From positions 1,364,001-1,428,000 of the forward strand of contig NZ_JACHLN010000002.1 in assembly GCF_014204495.1 (NCBI RefSeq): DNA of 64,000 nt, given 5' to 3'. Shown here one piece after another: positions 1-9,065 of this stretch. A program made the translations under genes and the position numbers. The stretch is from Sphingomonas kyeonggiensis (GTDB lineage: Bacteria; Pseudomonadota; Alphaproteobacteria; Sphingomonadales; Sphingomonadaceae). The notes under the pieces are model-generated. The model was not told the DNA's origin. It worked only from the letters and a program-made list of their open reading frames with translations, and made no database searches. Position 1 is the stretch's first letter; the number at the start of each line of letters is the position of its first letter.

Positions 1-405
1 CGCCAGCATATCCCGCCGGACGCTACCATCCTCATCGAGCACTTCGCCTACGACCTGGTGAGCGCGCCGCAGCATTTCCTGTTCCCGCTGGCCGACGCCG
101 GTTGCGTGGACCCGCGCGGACTGGTCCGCGGGACGATCCCCTATTCCGTGATCGACCGGGCCCGCGGCAGCCGCTCCAACCTCGACTATGGCACGCTCCC
201 GCCCGAGAAAGCCGCTCTCTGCATCCCCGACTTTGCGATCCTCACCCAATATGACCGGTACCGCGCCGAGCGCACGACCTTCCCGAACGAATATGCGGCC
301 TATCAGCGGCTGATCGCGCGCGGACGCATCGTCGCGACCTTCGCGCCCAGCCCGGGACGGCATGGCGGCCCGATCGTGAGGATCGTCGACCTGCGCAAAC
401 CCTAG
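1..405 (+). CDS. C-terminal part of a probable membrane glycosyltransferase (GT39/ArnT-like tail), 5' truncated
   Basis: The reading frame is open from the first base of the window to a TAG at 403-405, so the gene starts upstream; the internal GTG at 58 is not likely to be the start. The 134 visible residues are soluble. They end in a pattern (Y..L...GR.VATFAP....GGP.VRIVDL) that resembles the periplasmic C-terminus of polytopic dolichyl-phosphate-mannose-type glycosyltransferases, which move a sugar from a lipid carrier. No membrane segment or catalytic Asp lies in the visible part, so the family call is inference. The gene converges with the ComM-like gene and overlaps its stop by 4 bp. Confidence 0.4.
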   Translation, partial: RQHIPPDATILIEHFAYDLVSAPQHFLFPLADAGCVDPRGLVRGTIPYSVIDRARGSRSNLDYGTLPPEKAALCIPDFAILTQYDRYRAERTTFPNEYAAYQRLIARGRIVATFAPSPGRHGGPIVRIVDLRKP

Positions 406-1910
406 CTGCGCGGCGCCTGGCGTCGGTAGCTCAGCGCCTCGGCGACATGGATCCGGCCGACGCCTTCCGCCCCGGCAAGATCGGCGATCGTCCGCGCCAC
501 GCGCAGCACCCGCGTATAGCCGCGCGCCGATAGCCGCATGGCCTCGGCCGCCTGCGCCAGCAGCTTGCGGCCTGGTTCGTCGGGCGTGGCATGGCCAGTG
601 AGCAAGTCGCCTTCCGCCTCGGCATTGGTGCGCGCGGGCACGTCCCGGTAGCGCGCCGCCTGTACCGCCCGCGCCTCGGCGACCCGCACCGACACGTCCG
701 CCGAGCTTTCCGCCTGCCGATCGAGCACCAGGTCCGCCGCGGTCACCGGCTGGACCTCGACATGCAGGTCGATCCGGTCGAGCAGCGGACCCGAGACCTT
801 GGCCTGGTAATCCGCCGCGCAGCGCGGTGCACGGGCGCAGGCCAGCGCCGGATCGCCCAGATGCCCGCACCGGCACGGGTTCATCGCCGCGACCAGCTGG
901 ACGCGCGCCGGGAAGGTGACGTGCGCATTGGCGCGCGCCACGCTCACCACCCCCGCCTCGATCGGCTGCCGGAGCGAATCCAGCACCGCGCGCTGGAATT
1001 CGGGGAGCTCGTCGAGGAACAGCACGCCGAGATGCGCCAGGCTCACCTCGCCCGGCTTCACCCGCAGCCCGCCGCCGGTGAGCGCCGCCATCGAGGCGGA
1101 GTGATGGGGCGAGCGGAAGGGGCGCGTCCGGGTCAGCCGGCCGCCCTGCAGCGTCCCCGCGACCGAGGCGACCATCGACACTTCCAGCGCCTCGCTCGCG
1201 TCCAGCGGCGGCAATATGCCCGGCAGGCACGATGCCAGCAGCGACTTGCCCGCCCCCGGCGGCCCACACATCAGCAGATTATGTCCACCCGCCGCGGCGA
1301 TCTCGAGCGCGCGCCGCGCCGTCTCCTGCCCCTTCACCTGGGCAAGATCAGGCCCGACCACCGGCGGATCGACGGTACCCGCCTCGGCCGCGGGCAGCAG
1401 CTGGTGCCCCTTGAAGTGGTTGAGCAGCGCGATCAGGTCCGGCGCGGCGATCACTTCCACCTGGCCCGCCCAGCTTGCCTCGGGACCTTGCGCCGCGGGA
1501 CAGACCAGCCCCTTGCCCGTCTCGGCCGCATGCAGCGCTGCGAGCAACACGCCGGGGCTCGGCGCGATCCGCCCGTCCAGCGCCAGCTCACCGACCACGA
1601 CATAGCCCGACAGCGTCTCGGCATCGACCACGCCCATCGCCCCCAGCAGCGCCAGCGCTACCGCCAGGTCGAAATGCGAGCCTTCCTTGGGCAGGTCGGC
1701 CGGCGACAGGTTGAGGATGATGTGCTTGGGCGGCAGCGCCAGCCCGATCGCGGCCATCGCGGCACGCACCCGCTCGCGGCTCTCCGCCACGGCCTTGTCG
1801 GGCAGGCCGACGACCACGAACTTGGGAAGCCCGGCAACGAGGTTGCACTGCACCTCCACCGCACGGGCCTCCAGCCCCAGATAGGCAACCGTCGAAACGC
1901 TCGCGACCAA
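402..1910 (-). CDS. comM: YifB/ComM-family Mg-chelatase-like AAA+ ATPase
   Basis: A protein of about 502 residues with the ChlI-like N-terminal domain, an AAA+ core and the C-terminal Mg-chelatase domain. Walker A is GPPGAGKS and Walker B is VLFLDELPEF; the Cys cluster CRCGHLGDPALAC typical of the family is also present. In naturally competent bacteria ComM is a helicase that promotes branch migration of incoming DNA. Start: the open frame reaches a GTG at 1937, but a TTG at 1908-1910 has GGAGG five bases before it and gives the family N-terminus (M)VASVSTVAYLG, so I chose TTG. Length matches the family. Its role here (transformation or general recombination) cannot be told from the window. 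Confidence 0.9.
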   Translation of the reverse strand: MVASVSTVAYLGLEARAVEVQCNLVAGLPKFVVVGLPDKAVAESRERVRAAMAAIGLALPPKHIILNLSPADLPKEGSHFDLAVALALLGAMGVVDAETLSGYVVVGELALDGRIAPSPGVLLAALHAAETGKGLVCPAAQGPEASWAGQVEVIAAPDLIALLNHFKGHQLLPAAEAGTVDPPVVGPDLAQVKGQETARRALEIAAAGGHNLLMCGPPGAGKSLLASCLPGILPPLDASEALEVSMVASVAGTLQGGRLTRTRPFRSPHHSASMAALTGGGLRVKPGEVSLAHLGVLFLDELPEFQRAVLDSLRQPIEAGVVSVARANAHVTFPARVQLVAAMNPCRCGHLGDPALACARAPRCAADYQAKVSGPLLDRIDLHVEVQPVTAADLVLDRQAESSADVSVRVAEARAVQAARYRDVPARTNAEAEGDLLTGHATPDEPGRKLLAQAAEAMRLSARGYTRVLRVARTIADLAGAEGVGRIHVAEALSYRRQAPRS

Positions 1911-1989
1911 GCCCGCCTCCCCCCGACCGGACGGCACGATAGCGGGGGTTGGCCGGGTTGCGCGCCGGGATGCGGCCGGAACGGATCAA

Positions 1990-3591
1990 TCAGGGCGCGT
2001 TGGTGCGGAAGTTGCGCTTCACCGCGCTCAGCAGCGGATTGGTGCCGTCGGGCATGTGATCATAGTTGATCGCCCAGATGATCGCCCCGCCCAGCCCGGT
2101 CTGGCGCACATACAGCCCCTTCGCCGCGATCGACAGCTCGTCCTCATAGCTCAGGAAGCCGGCCTGGCTGAGCCCGGAGCCCGCGGGCGAGAAGCCGCCG
2201 GGATAGCTGCGATAGCCCACCTGCGAGGTCTCGTCCCAGCTATAGGTGCCCCGGTTCAGATAGCCCCAGCGCACCAGCTCGGAATAGCGCAGCGGCGTAT
2301 CCTGGATCTCGAAGATGTTGTTATGCTCGGTATCCTGGCGCGGGCCGGTGATCGTCGGGCCGTAATAGATGCCGTAGAAGCCGATGCCGATGCCGATCTT
2401 GCTGCGCGGCACCCCGGTCTTCACATAGGCCCGCACGCTGGTCTCCAGGTCGCGCGGCGTGGTGCCGGTGGCGCCATAGATCGGGCTGGAGAACCAGGAG
2501 AACCACCCCGCCTGGTTCCAGGCGCTGCCGACGCCGTAGCTCATCACATTATATTGATCGACGAGGTTGGCGATGTCCGCCTGCCACTGCTCGACCATGC
2601 CTTCGCGGGGGCCGTCCTTCGGCAGGTCGTTGATCGAGACGAGATAGCCCGGGAAGGTGATCAGGAAGCGCCGCCCATTCTGGTAGCGCGGCCGCGCGTT
2701 GGCCTCGGCGCGCAGCCCGGTAATCAGCGCGATCGCCCGCCGACGTGCTTCCTCGCCGGTGACCCCCAGCGCGGCGCTGCCTTCGAGCCGATCCTCCCAG
2801 TCGACGTCGATCCCGTCATAGTCATGCGCCACGAGGTAATCGACGAGGTTGCGTACGAAGGTCGGGCGGACCGCGTCGGTACTTGAGCGCAGGAAGCCGT
2901 CGCCATCGCCCTCGCCGCCCAGCATGAGCAGCGCCTTCTTGCCGGCATCGTGCGCCCGCTTGACCAGATAGTCCTCGACGCTGCGGACACCATCCGGCGA
3001 GAGACCGGCGTCGTGCGCGGTGCCGGCGCCCTTGACGACCTGCCCCGCCTGCCCGCCCAGCGTCCCGCTACCCGGCGCGACGCGGGCGAACATCAGATGG
3101 GTAAGCGCCGTCACGTCCACCTTGTCGGGCGGATAGCTCCAGTCCCAATAATAGCCGAGATAATAGCCGGTGACCCAGGGCCTGTCGTTGACCGGCGTGG
3201 TCACGGTGATCGTCGCGGTCGCCGTCGCATTCGGATCCGCCACGCTTCTCGCGACCAGGTGATAGACCCCCGGCACCGCCGGCGCGGCATAGATCCCCGC
3301 CGCCGAGACCGTGCCGCCATTCGCTTCCTGCACGGTCCAGGTGCAGTTCTGGTCGTTCGATCCGGTCACCTGGCAACCGTAATGACGGGTCGCATCGGTC
3401 GGCAGCGAGAAGCTGCTCGGCGCAACCCGAACGCTCAGCGCCGACGTGGGCGACGGCGTGGGAGAAGGCGATGGAGATGTGGATGCGGTGGGTGTCGGGG
3501 TCGGCGCGGGCGACACGACACCGCCCCCTCCACCGCCGCTGCAGGCGGAAAGGAGGAGCATCGGGGCGAGCATGCGGTTCGTGCGGAACAT
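1990..3591 (-). CDS. Glycoside hydrolase family 18 chitinase-like lipoprotein
   Basis: A 533-residue secreted enzyme. It starts MFRTNRMLAPML, and the lipobox LLSAC puts the lipidated Cys at residue 17. A Gly run and a Pro/Thr/Ser-rich spacer follow (residues 18-50), then an Ig-like (Big-type) domain to about residue 133, then the GH18 barrel. The catalytic signature DGIDVDWE is intact at residues 259-266, with Glu266 as the expected acid. GH18 enzymes cleave beta-1,4-GlcNAc chains; chitin is likely but other GlcNAc polymers are possible. The open frame extends upstream to 3915, but that stretch has no protein character and overlaps the divergent PGPGW gene, so the start is the ATG at 3589-3591. 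Lipoprotein sorting should place it on the outer membrane. Confidence 0.85.
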   Translation of the reverse strand: MFRTNRMLAPMLLLSACSGGGGGGVVSPAPTPTPTASTSPSPSPTPSPTSALSVRVAPSSFSLPTDATRHYGCQVTGSNDQNCTWTVQEANGGTVSAAGIYAAPAVPGVYHLVARSVADPNATATATITVTTPVNDRPWVTGYYLGYYWDWSYPPDKVDVTALTHLMFARVAPGSGTLGGQAGQVVKGAGTAHDAGLSPDGVRSVEDYLVKRAHDAGKKALLMLGGEGDGDGFLRSSTDAVRPTFVRNLVDYLVAHDYDGIDVDWEDRLEGSAALGVTGEEARRRAIALITGLRAEANARPRYQNGRRFLITFPGYLVSINDLPKDGPREGMVEQWQADIANLVDQYNVMSYGVGSAWNQAGWFSWFSSPIYGATGTTPRDLETSVRAYVKTGVPRSKIGIGIGFYGIYYGPTITGPRQDTEHNNIFEIQDTPLRYSELVRWGYLNRGTYSWDETSQVGYRSYPGGFSPAGSGLSQAGFLSYEDELSIAAKGLYVRQTGLGGAIIWAINYDHMPDGTNPLLSAVKRNFRTNAP

Positions 3592-3733
3592 GCCACGACA
3601 TGCCCACCGCAGGTTCGACGAAACGACGTTGCCGCGATGAAGGCCGGTCATGCGGCGACGAAACAAGGCTAATCCAGGATCAACCGTTCCAACGTGTCTT
3701 GCAGATACAACACACACTTCCCACCTCCCCCTC

Positions 3734-4057
3734 ATGGCAGGCGCACGAAGCCCTTTCCTCCGCACCGCCCTGTTCGGCACGGGGCTGCTGGTGATCGCCG
3801 CATCGCCGGTGGTCGGCATCCTGCCCGGCCCGGGCGGGCTCTTCGTCTTCGCCGCCGGCCTGGTGCTCGTCCTCCAGAACTCGGCCCGCGCGCAGAAAGT
3901 CTTCTGCCGGGCCAAGAAGCGCTGGCCGCGATTCGGGCATTATGCCGACATGGCGCTGCGCCGGCGCAGTGCCCGCCGTCGTCGTTTGCGCGAAAAGGAG
4001 GCCGAAATCGCCCGCGCGGAAGCGGAACTGCTCGGTTTGCGGAACACAACGCGTTGA
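3734..4057 (+). CDS. Small PGPGW-family transmembrane protein
   Basis: A 107-residue protein with two hydrophobic segments (about residues 8-26 and 30-46) around the motif GILPGPGGLF, which matches the PGPGW family of small membrane proteins of unknown function. The C-terminal half is very basic (ALRRRSARRRRLR) and ends in a short Glu/Ala-rich helix, so it probably faces the cytoplasm. I took the ATG at 3734; the open frame runs up to 3650 but the extra residues are not hydrophobic or conserved-looking. It lies just upstream of rpmH, and the probable rpmH promoter overlaps its stop codon. The function is not known. Confidence 0.7.
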   Translation: MAGARSPFLRTALFGTGLLVIAASPVVGILPGPGGLFVFAAGLVLVLQNSARAQKVFCRAKKRWPRFGHYADMALRRRSARRRRLREKEAEIARAEAELLGLRNTTR

Positions 4058-4082
4058 CTCACGCAAATCGCCCCACTATGGG
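4054..4082 (+). promoter_or_regulatory. Probable sigma70 promoter for rpmH-rnpA-yidD-yidC-engB
   Basis: TTGACT at 4054-4059 and TATGGG at 4077-4082 with a 17-bp spacer, about 60 bp before the rpmH start. The -35 overlaps the stop codon of the preceding gene. The -10 is weak, but the same TATGGG hexamer appears in the probable galU promoter. Confidence 0.5.
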
Positions 4083-4144
4083 CACCCGACACGCGGCCGC
4101 CCCTGTGGTGGCCCTTTTACGTTCTAGATACTTGAGGATGAGCG

Positions 4145-4279
4145 ATGAAGCGGACCTTTCAGCCGAGCAACCTGGTGCGTGCGCGCCGGCACGGCTTCCG
4201 CAGCCGCATGGCGACCCCGGGCGGCCGCAACGTGATCCGTGCCCGCCGCGCCCGCGGCCGCAACAAGCTGTCGGCGTAA
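4145..4279 (+). CDS. rpmH: 50S ribosomal protein L34
   Basis: A 44-residue, highly basic protein beginning [19 protein letters not shown] and ending RGRNKLSA, which is the L34 sequence over its full normal length. L34 is a late-binding large-subunit protein. It is the first gene of the conserved rpmH-rnpA-yidD-yidC-engB order and lies 26 bp before rnpA. TTGAGGATG just upstream supplies a Shine-Dalgarno-like site. Confidence 0.98.
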   Translation: MKRTFQPSNLVRARRHGFRSRMATPGGRNVIRARRARGRNKLSA

Positions 4280-4305
4280 TCGCCGACGGTGCGGGGGTGG
4301 GCCTT

Positions 4306-4629
4306 GTGCGGCTCACCCAGCGCAAGGATTATCTCGCCGCGAACGCAGGCAAGCGGGCTCCCATGCCCGGCTTTGTCCTGATCGTCCGCGCGCGTGACGA
4401 TGCCGATCCGGTCATGCGGGTCGGCATTACCGTATCCAAGAAAGTCGGCAACGCGGTGATCCGCAACCGGATGAAGCGCCGGTTCCGCGCGCTCGTCCGC
4501 GAAGTGCTGCCCGAAGCCGGCCTGCCCGGCGCCGATCATGTGCTGATCGGCAGACATAGCGGCATCGAGCGACCGTTCGACGATCTCAAGGCCGAGCTGG
4601 TCAAGGCGCTGGGCAAGGTGAAGCGGTGA
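4306..4629 (+). CDS. rnpA: Ribonuclease P protein component
   Basis: A 107-residue basic protein with the RNase P protein signature (SKKVGNAVIRNRMKRRFR) near residues 46-63. It binds the catalytic RNA (rnpB, not in this window) and helps recognise tRNA 5' leaders. The start is one of two in-frame GTG codons, 4297 or 4306; I chose 4306 because the run GGGGG lies about 8 bases before it and the N-terminus (M)RLTQRKDYLAA fits the family. The gap to rpmH is 26 bp, and yidD follows after 49 bp. Confidence 0.95.
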   Translation: MRLTQRKDYLAANAGKRAPMPGFVLIVRARDDADPVMRVGITVSKKVGNAVIRNRMKRRFRALVREVLPEAGLPGADHVLIGRHSGIERPFDDLKAELVKALGKVKR

Positions 4630-4678
4630 GCTTCCACCTCTCTCTCTTCCATCTTCGCGAAGGCGGAGAGACATCCGC

Positions 4679-4891
4679 ATGATGGCGAAGCTCCTGATCC
4701 TGCTCGCTCGCGCCTGGCAGATCGGCCCTTCGGCGGTGCTTCCGCCAACCTGCCGTTACCAGCCGAGCTGTTCGGCCTATGCAATCGAGGCACTTCGCCG
4801 CTATGGGGCAATGAAAGGCAGCTGGCTCGCCATCCGGCGGATCGCTCGCTGCCATCCCTGGGGCGGGCACGGCTACGATCCGGTGCCATAG
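4679..4891 (+). CDS. yidD: Membrane protein insertion efficiency factor YidD
   Basis: A 70-residue protein with the YidD core: CRYQPSCSAYAIEALRRYG, then CHPWGGHGYDPVP at the C-terminus. The three conserved Cys and the HPW..GG motif are present and the length is normal. YidD sits on the inner face of the membrane and aids insertion of proteins by YidC. Two consecutive ATG codons (4679 and 4682) could start it. yidC follows after 22 bp. Confidence 0.95.
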   Translation: MMAKLLILLARAWQIGPSAVLPPTCRYQPSCSAYAIEALRRYGAMKGSWLAIRRIARCHPWGGHGYDPVP

Positions 4892-4913
4892 AGTTTTTCC
4901 GAGGAAATCGTTC

Positions 4914-6626
4914 GTGAAGGATGACCAGAAGAATTTCCTGCTGTTCGCGGTAATCGCGGCACTCCTGCTGTTCGCGTGGCCCGCGATCATGCACTGGTTC
5001 TTCCCGCAGCAGCAGGCGGCCTCCACCCAGATGGTGAACGGCAAGCAGGTTGCGAAGCCGGGCGCCACGCCGGGCATCGATTCGCCCGCCGCGCTGCGCG
5101 ACCGCGCGATCGTGCTGGCCGACGGCCCGCGCATCGCGATCGAGACGCCGTCGCTGAAGGGCTCGATCAACCTCAAGGGCGCCCGGATCGACGACCTGGT
5201 CCTCCTCGGTTACGCCGAGACCACGGCCAAGAACTCCCCGCCGATCCGCCTGCTCTCGCCGAGCGGCGCGCAGGGTGCCTATTTCGCCCAGTTCGGCTGG
5301 CAGGGCGCCGGCGTCCAGGCGCCGGACCAGAACACCGTGTGGCAGGCGAGCGGCACCAAGCTGACCCCCACCACCCCGGTGACGCTGACCAGCAAGACCG
5401 CCACCGGCCAGGTCTTCCGCATCGATCTCTCGGTCGACCAGGATTACATGTTCACGATCCGCCAGACGGTCGCGAATGTCGGCCAGGCGCCGGTCTCGGT
5501 CACCCCGTTCGCGCTCGTCTCGCGCGCCGAGCGTTCCAAGGACGTCGACCAGTGGGCCGCCCATGTCGGCCCGATCGCCGTCGCGCAGGGCGCCGCCAAG
5601 TACATCAACTGGGGCGATATCGAGAGCACGCCCACCCAGCTCTCCACCACCGGCGGCTGGGTCGGCTATAGCGACCATTACTGGCTGACCGCGCTCGTCC
5701 CCGATCAGCGCGTGCCCGTCTCGCTCCAGCAGCGCGGCACCGCCAAGCAGACCTACCAGGCCGATTACAGTCTCGCCGAGCCGCTCAACCTCGCGCCCGG
5801 CAAGCAGGTCAGCTACTCGAGCCGCTTCTTCGCCGGCGCGAAGGAAGTGAAGCAGCTCGAAGCCTATCAGTCCAAGCTCGGCATCGTGCAGTTCGACCGC
5901 GCGATCGACTGGGGCTGGTTCGGCATGATCGAGCAGCCGATCTTCTACTATCTCGACTGGCTGTTCCGCCTGGTCGGCAATTTCGGCGTGGCGATCATCC
6001 TGCTGACGATCACCATCCGCGGCCTGCTCTTCCCGATCGCGCACAAGCAGTTCGAATCGATGGCGCGCATGCGCGTCATCCAGCCGAAGATGAAGGCGCT
6101 GCAGGAACGCTACAAGGACGACAAGCAGCGCCAGCAGCAGGAGATCATGAAGCTCTACAAGGAAGAGAAGGTGAACCCGCTGGCGGGCTGCCTCCCGATC
6201 CTGCTCCAGATCCCGATCATGTTCGCGCTGTACAAGGTGCTGCTGCTGACGATCGAAATGCGCCACCAGCCCTTTGTCTTCTGGATCAGGGACCTTTCGG
6301 CCCCGGACCCGGCGACGATCCTCAACCTGTTCGGCTATCTGCACTTCACCCCGCCGTCCTTCCCGGCGATCGGCGTGATCCCGGTGCTGCTGGGCGTGTC
6401 GATGTACTTCCAGATGAAGTTCAACCCGGCGCCGATGGACGAGGTCCAGAAGCAGGTGTTCGCGATCATGCCGTGGATGCTGATGTTCCTGATGGCGCCG
6501 TTCGCGGTCGGCCTGCAGGTCTACTGGATCACCTCGAACGTGATCACCATCCTGCAGCAGCAGTGGCTCTACTCGCGCCACCCGGTGCTCAAGCAGTCGA
6601 TGAAGAAGGAAGCACCCGCCAAGTGA
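4914..6626 (+). CDS. yidC: Membrane protein insertase YidC
   Basis: A 570-residue Oxa1/YidC insertase of the Gram-negative type. An N-terminal membrane anchor (about residues 6-24) is followed by the large periplasmic beta-sandwich domain (about 40-330) and the conserved five-helix C-terminal domain, with motifs [15 protein letters not shown] and [20 protein letters not shown]. It inserts membrane proteins alone or with SecYEG. The start is GTG at 4914 with GAGGAA upstream. Its stop overlaps the engB start by 4 bp (GTGA), so the two are translationally coupled. Confidence 0.98.
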   Translation: MKDDQKNFLLFAVIAALLLFAWPAIMHWFFPQQQAASTQMVNGKQVAKPGATPGIDSPAALRDRAIVLADGPRIAIETPSLKGSINLKGARIDDLVLLGYAETTAKNSPPIRLLSPSGAQGAYFAQFGWQGAGVQAPDQNTVWQASGTKLTPTTPVTLTSKTATGQVFRIDLSVDQDYMFTIRQTVANVGQAPVSVTPFALVSRAERSKDVDQWAAHVGPIAVAQGAAKYINWGDIESTPTQLSTTGGWVGYSDHYWLTALVPDQRVPVSLQQRGTAKQTYQADYSLAEPLNLAPGKQVSYSSRFFAGAKEVKQLEAYQSKLGIVQFDRAIDWGWFGMIEQPIFYYLDWLFRLVGNFGVAIILLTITIRGLLFPIAHKQFESMARMRVIQPKMKALQERYKDDKQRQQQEIMKLYKEEKVNPLAGCLPILLQIPIMFALYKVLLLTIEMRHQPFVFWIRDLSAPDPATILNLFGYLHFTPPSFPAIGVIPVLLGVSMYFQMKFNPAPMDEVQKQVFAIMPWMLMFLMAPFAVGLQVYWITSNVITILQQQWLYSRHPVLKQSMKKEAPAK

Positions 6627-7261
6627 GCGCGTTCGACGACGACATGATCGAGGCTGCGCGGAAGACCTTCGCCGGCCCGATCACGTTCCTCAAATCGGCA
6701 CCGAAGCTCGAGCACCTCCCCAATCCGGTGGTGCCCGAGGTCGCGTTCGCCGGCCGGTCGAACGTGGGCAAGTCGTCGCTGATCAACGCGCTCACGAACC
6801 GGAACAGCCTTGCGCGCACCTCGAACACCCCGGGGCGCACGCAGGAGCTGAACTTCTTCGACGTGGGCGAGCCGCTGAAGTTCCGCCTGGTCGACATGCC
6901 CGGCTATGGCTTCGCCAAGGCGCCCAAGGACATGGTCCGCCAGTGGCGCTACCTGGTGAACGACTTCCTGCGCGGGCGCGACGTGCTCAAGCGCGCGCTG
7001 GTGCTGATCGACGCGCGTCACGGCATCAAGGAGGTCGACAACGACATCCTCGACATGCTCGACACGGCGGCGGTGAGCTACCGCATCGTCCTGACCAAGG
7101 CGGACAAGATCAAGGCGACCGAGCTCGCCGACGTCTTCGCCCGCACCGAGGCCGAAGCCCGCAAGCGCCCTGCCGCGCATCCGGACATCATCGCTACCTC
7201 GTCCGAAAAGGGCATGGGCATCCCCGAATTGCGCGCGGCGGTGCTGGAAGCGATCGGTTGA
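6623..7261 (+). CDS. engB: Ribosome biogenesis GTPase EngB (YihA/YsxC)
   Basis: A 212-residue TRAFAC-class GTPase. G1 is [10 protein letters not shown] (about residues 40-49), G2 lies in [10 protein letters not shown]3 is DMPGYG, and G4 is TKADK. EngB is needed for late 50S subunit assembly. The start is the GTG at 6623 within the GTGA overlap with yidC; the longer open frame upstream belongs to a different frame of yidC. A short gap of 13 bp leads to the AIG2-like gene. Confidence 0.97.
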   Translation: MSAFDDDMIEAARKTFAGPITFLKSAPKLEHLPNPVVPEVAFAGRSNVGKSSLINALTNRNSLARTSNTPGRTQELNFFDVGEPLKFRLVDMPGYGFAKAPKDMVRQWRYLVNDFLRGRDVLKRALVLIDARHGIKEVDNDILDMLDTAAVSYRIVLTKADKIKATELADVFARTEAEARKRPAAHPDIIATSSEKGMGIPELRAAVLEAIG

Positions 7262-7274
7262 GCCGCGGCGCCAG

Positions 7275-7613
7275 ATGACCGACGGCGCCCTGCTCTTCTC
7301 CTACGGCACGCTCCAGCTGGAGAGCGTGCAGCTCAGCCAGTTCGGCCGGCTGCTCGAGGGCAGCGACGATGTGCTCCATGGCTACAGGCAGATCGAGATC
7401 ACGATCCGCGATCCCGACGTGCTGGAAGCCAGCGGCATCGAGGTCCATCTCGCCCTCGTTCCCGATGCCGATGCGCCGCCGATCCCCGGCAAGGTCTTCC
7501 GCCTGACGTCGGACGAGCTGGCGGCAGCGGATGTCTATGAGAGCGAGAACTATGTCCGCGTCGAGGCTCCCCTCGCAAGCGGCGCCACTGCCTGGGTCTA
7601 TGTGAAGGCCTGA
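7275..7613 (+). CDS. Gamma-glutamylcyclotransferase (AIG2-like) family protein
   Basis: A 112-residue protein with the AIG2/GGCT fold signature: FSYGTLQ at residues 8-14 (the substrate-binding loop), and an acidic segment ELAAADVYESENYVR where the family places its catalytic Glu. Members act as gamma-glutamylcyclotransferases or gamma-glutamylamine cyclotransferases; the substrate cannot be told here. It lies 13 bp after engB and may be the last gene of the rpmH operon, because the 211-bp intergenic element follows directly. Confidence 0.75.
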   Translation: MTDGALLFSYGTLQLESVQLSQFGRLLEGSDDVLHGYRQIEITIRDPDVLEASGIEVHLALVPDADAPPIPGKVFRLTSDELAAADVYESENYVRVEAPLASGATAWVYVKA

Positions 7614-7621
7614 GCGGCCCT

Positions 7622-7832
7622 GCTTGCAATGTAGGATCGGGCCTGATTGTTCGAGCGACCGGAAGCTCCGCGCCACTCTTTCACCTTGTTGGAAAAATAG
7701 GATCGCGGCCGCGCAATCTTGTTGCGAGATGCGTCGCGTTTCCGCCGAGGAGGTCAAAATTCGGACCGCGCAAACCCGCTCCTGGCCTGTACTTTGTGTA
7801 CTTTGGCGAGTCGCGCCCGCCCCTTGTGTAGG
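7622..7832 (+). repeat. Dispersed intergenic element, copy 1 (inverted relative to copy 2 at 17527-17739)
   Basis: This 211-bp stretch fills most of the gap between the AIG2-like gene and the acyltransferase. It matches the reverse complement of 17527-17739 in four blocks. They are GCTTGCAATGTAGGAT at the left end; a TTGTTGG..AAATAGGATC block; TTGTTGCGAGATGCGT; and an AAACCCGCTC.TGGCCTGTAC block followed by T-rich GTGTACTTT. Both copies end in GTGTAGG. Block order and spacing agree within a few bases. Indels between the copies break every reading frame, so it is probably not coding. It could be a mobile palindromic element or a structured RNA; I do not recognise it. Confidence 0.75.
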
Positions 7833-7894
7833 ACGCCCCTTTTGACCTCGCCCGCCAAGCGCGCCACAGTCTTCGCAACCGGAGGGGATCGCCA

Positions 7895-9028
7895 ATGAAC
7901 GACGCGCGCAGCGCACCCGCACGGCTCGGCGGGCTCGACCTGTTCCGCGGGCTGACCGTGGCCTGCATGGTCATCGTCAACACGCCGGGCAGCTGGGACC
8001 ATGTCTGGTGGCCGCTCGATCATGCCGAGTGGCATGGCTTCACCCCGACCGACCTTGTCTTCCCCGCCTTTCTCTGCGCGATGGGCGTGGCGCTCGGGCT
8101 TTCCTTCCCCCGCAAGGTCGATGGCAAGCTGTGGGGCCGCGTCGCGCGGCGAACGCTGCTGCTAATCCTGATAGGCTGGGCCTGGCAGATGCTGGCGCGG
8201 CCGGGCCTGGCGGATTTCCGGGTGTTCGGCGTCCTCCCCCGGCTCGGCCTTTGCTACGGCCTAGCCGCCACGCTGGCGATCCTCACCGCCCGCAAGCACG
8301 CCGACGGCCGCGCCCATCTCGGCGCTGCGGCCATCGGCATCGCCAGCCTTGTCCTGCTCATCGGCTATTGGGCGTTGCTGGCCTTCGTCCCCGCCCCCGG
8401 CTATGCCGCCGGCGACCTCAGCCCCGCCGGCAATCTGGCCGGCTATATCGATCGGATCACGGTCACCACCCACCACATGTATCGCTTCGGCACCGATGCG
8501 GCGGGCAACATCGTCTATGATCCGGAAGGGCTGCTCTCCACCCTGCCCGCCCTGGTCAACGTCCTGCTCGGCATGCTCGCGGCCCTGCTCTGGAAGGCCG
8601 CGCCGGAACGCGCGACGCTGCGCATCCTGATCGCCGGCATCGCACTTGCCGCGCTGGGCTATGCCCTGTCCTTCGCCTTCCCGCTCAACAAGAAGCTGTG
8701 GACCAGCAGCTTCGCGCTGCTCACCTCGGGCCTGTCGGGCATCATCTTCGCCGCCTGCATCGTCGCCGCGCGCAGCGCTGCGGTCCGCACGATGCTCTGG
8801 CCGCTCGACGTGCTGGGGATGAACGCGATCCTCGGCTATCTCCTGTCGCTGCTGCTCTCGCTCGCCGCGATGCGCTCGGGCTTCCAGGCCTGGGCATGGG
8901 AGGGATTGGCGGCGCTGCTGCCCGGCAACCTGCTCCTCGCCTCCTTCCTGTTCGCATTGGGGATGCTGCTGGTGGTGCTCGCCCTGCTCATCCCGCTTCA
9001 CCGTCGCGGCATCCATCTGCGACTGTAA
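7895..9028 (+). CDS. HGSNAT/DUF5009-like integral membrane acyltransferase
   Basis: A 377-residue polytopic protein with about ten hydrophobic segments. The start [19 protein letters not shown], then [27 protein letters not shown], is typical of the bacterial relatives of heparan-alpha-glucosaminide N-acetyltransferase (DUF5009/YeiB-like acyltransferases, including NagX). These move an acetyl group across the membrane onto an amino sugar. The ATG at 7895 has GGAGGGG upstream. In some genomes such genes sit with GlcNAc or chitin use, and this window also has GH18 and GH19 genes, but they are not adjacent, so the link is only suggestive. Confidence 0.75.
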   Translation: MNDARSAPARLGGLDLFRGLTVACMVIVNTPGSWDHVWWPLDHAEWHGFTPTDLVFPAFLCAMGVALGLSFPRKVDGKLWGRVARRTLLLILIGWAWQMLARPGLADFRVFGVLPRLGLCYGLAATLAILTARKHADGRAHLGAAAIGIASLVLLIGYWALLAFVPAPGYAAGDLSPAGNLAGYIDRITVTTHHMYRFGTDAAGNIVYDPEGLLSTLPALVNVLLGMLAALLWKAAPERATLRILIAGIALAALGYALSFAFPLNKKLWTSSFALLTSGLSGIIFAACIVAARSAAVRTMLWPLDVLGMNAILGYLLSLLLSLAAMRSGFQAWAWEGLAALLPGNLLLASFLFALGMLLVVLALLIPLHRRGIHLRL

Positions 9029-9065
9029 ACGCGATGGTAACCATGTCCGGCTATTTGCTGGCCGG

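Noticed and set aside
591..2069. 492-residue open frame antisense to the ComM-like gene
   Set aside because: It is Arg/His-rich, without domain or motif, and mirrors the codon positions of the real gene on the other strand; GC-rich genomes give many such frames.
3694..4305. Long N-terminal extension of rnpA through rpmH
   Set aside because: It reads rpmH and the PGPGW gene out of frame; the real rnpA start is a GTG at 4306 or 4297 with a purine-rich site.
4536..6581. 681-residue open frame antisense to yidC
   Set aside because: It is rich in Asp/Arg/His with no known family and lies entirely over rnpA, yidD and yidC, which have strong motifs.
7624..7845. 73-residue open frame inside the 211-bp repeat, copy 1
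   Set aside because: The second copy has indels that break this frame, so it is not a conserved protein.
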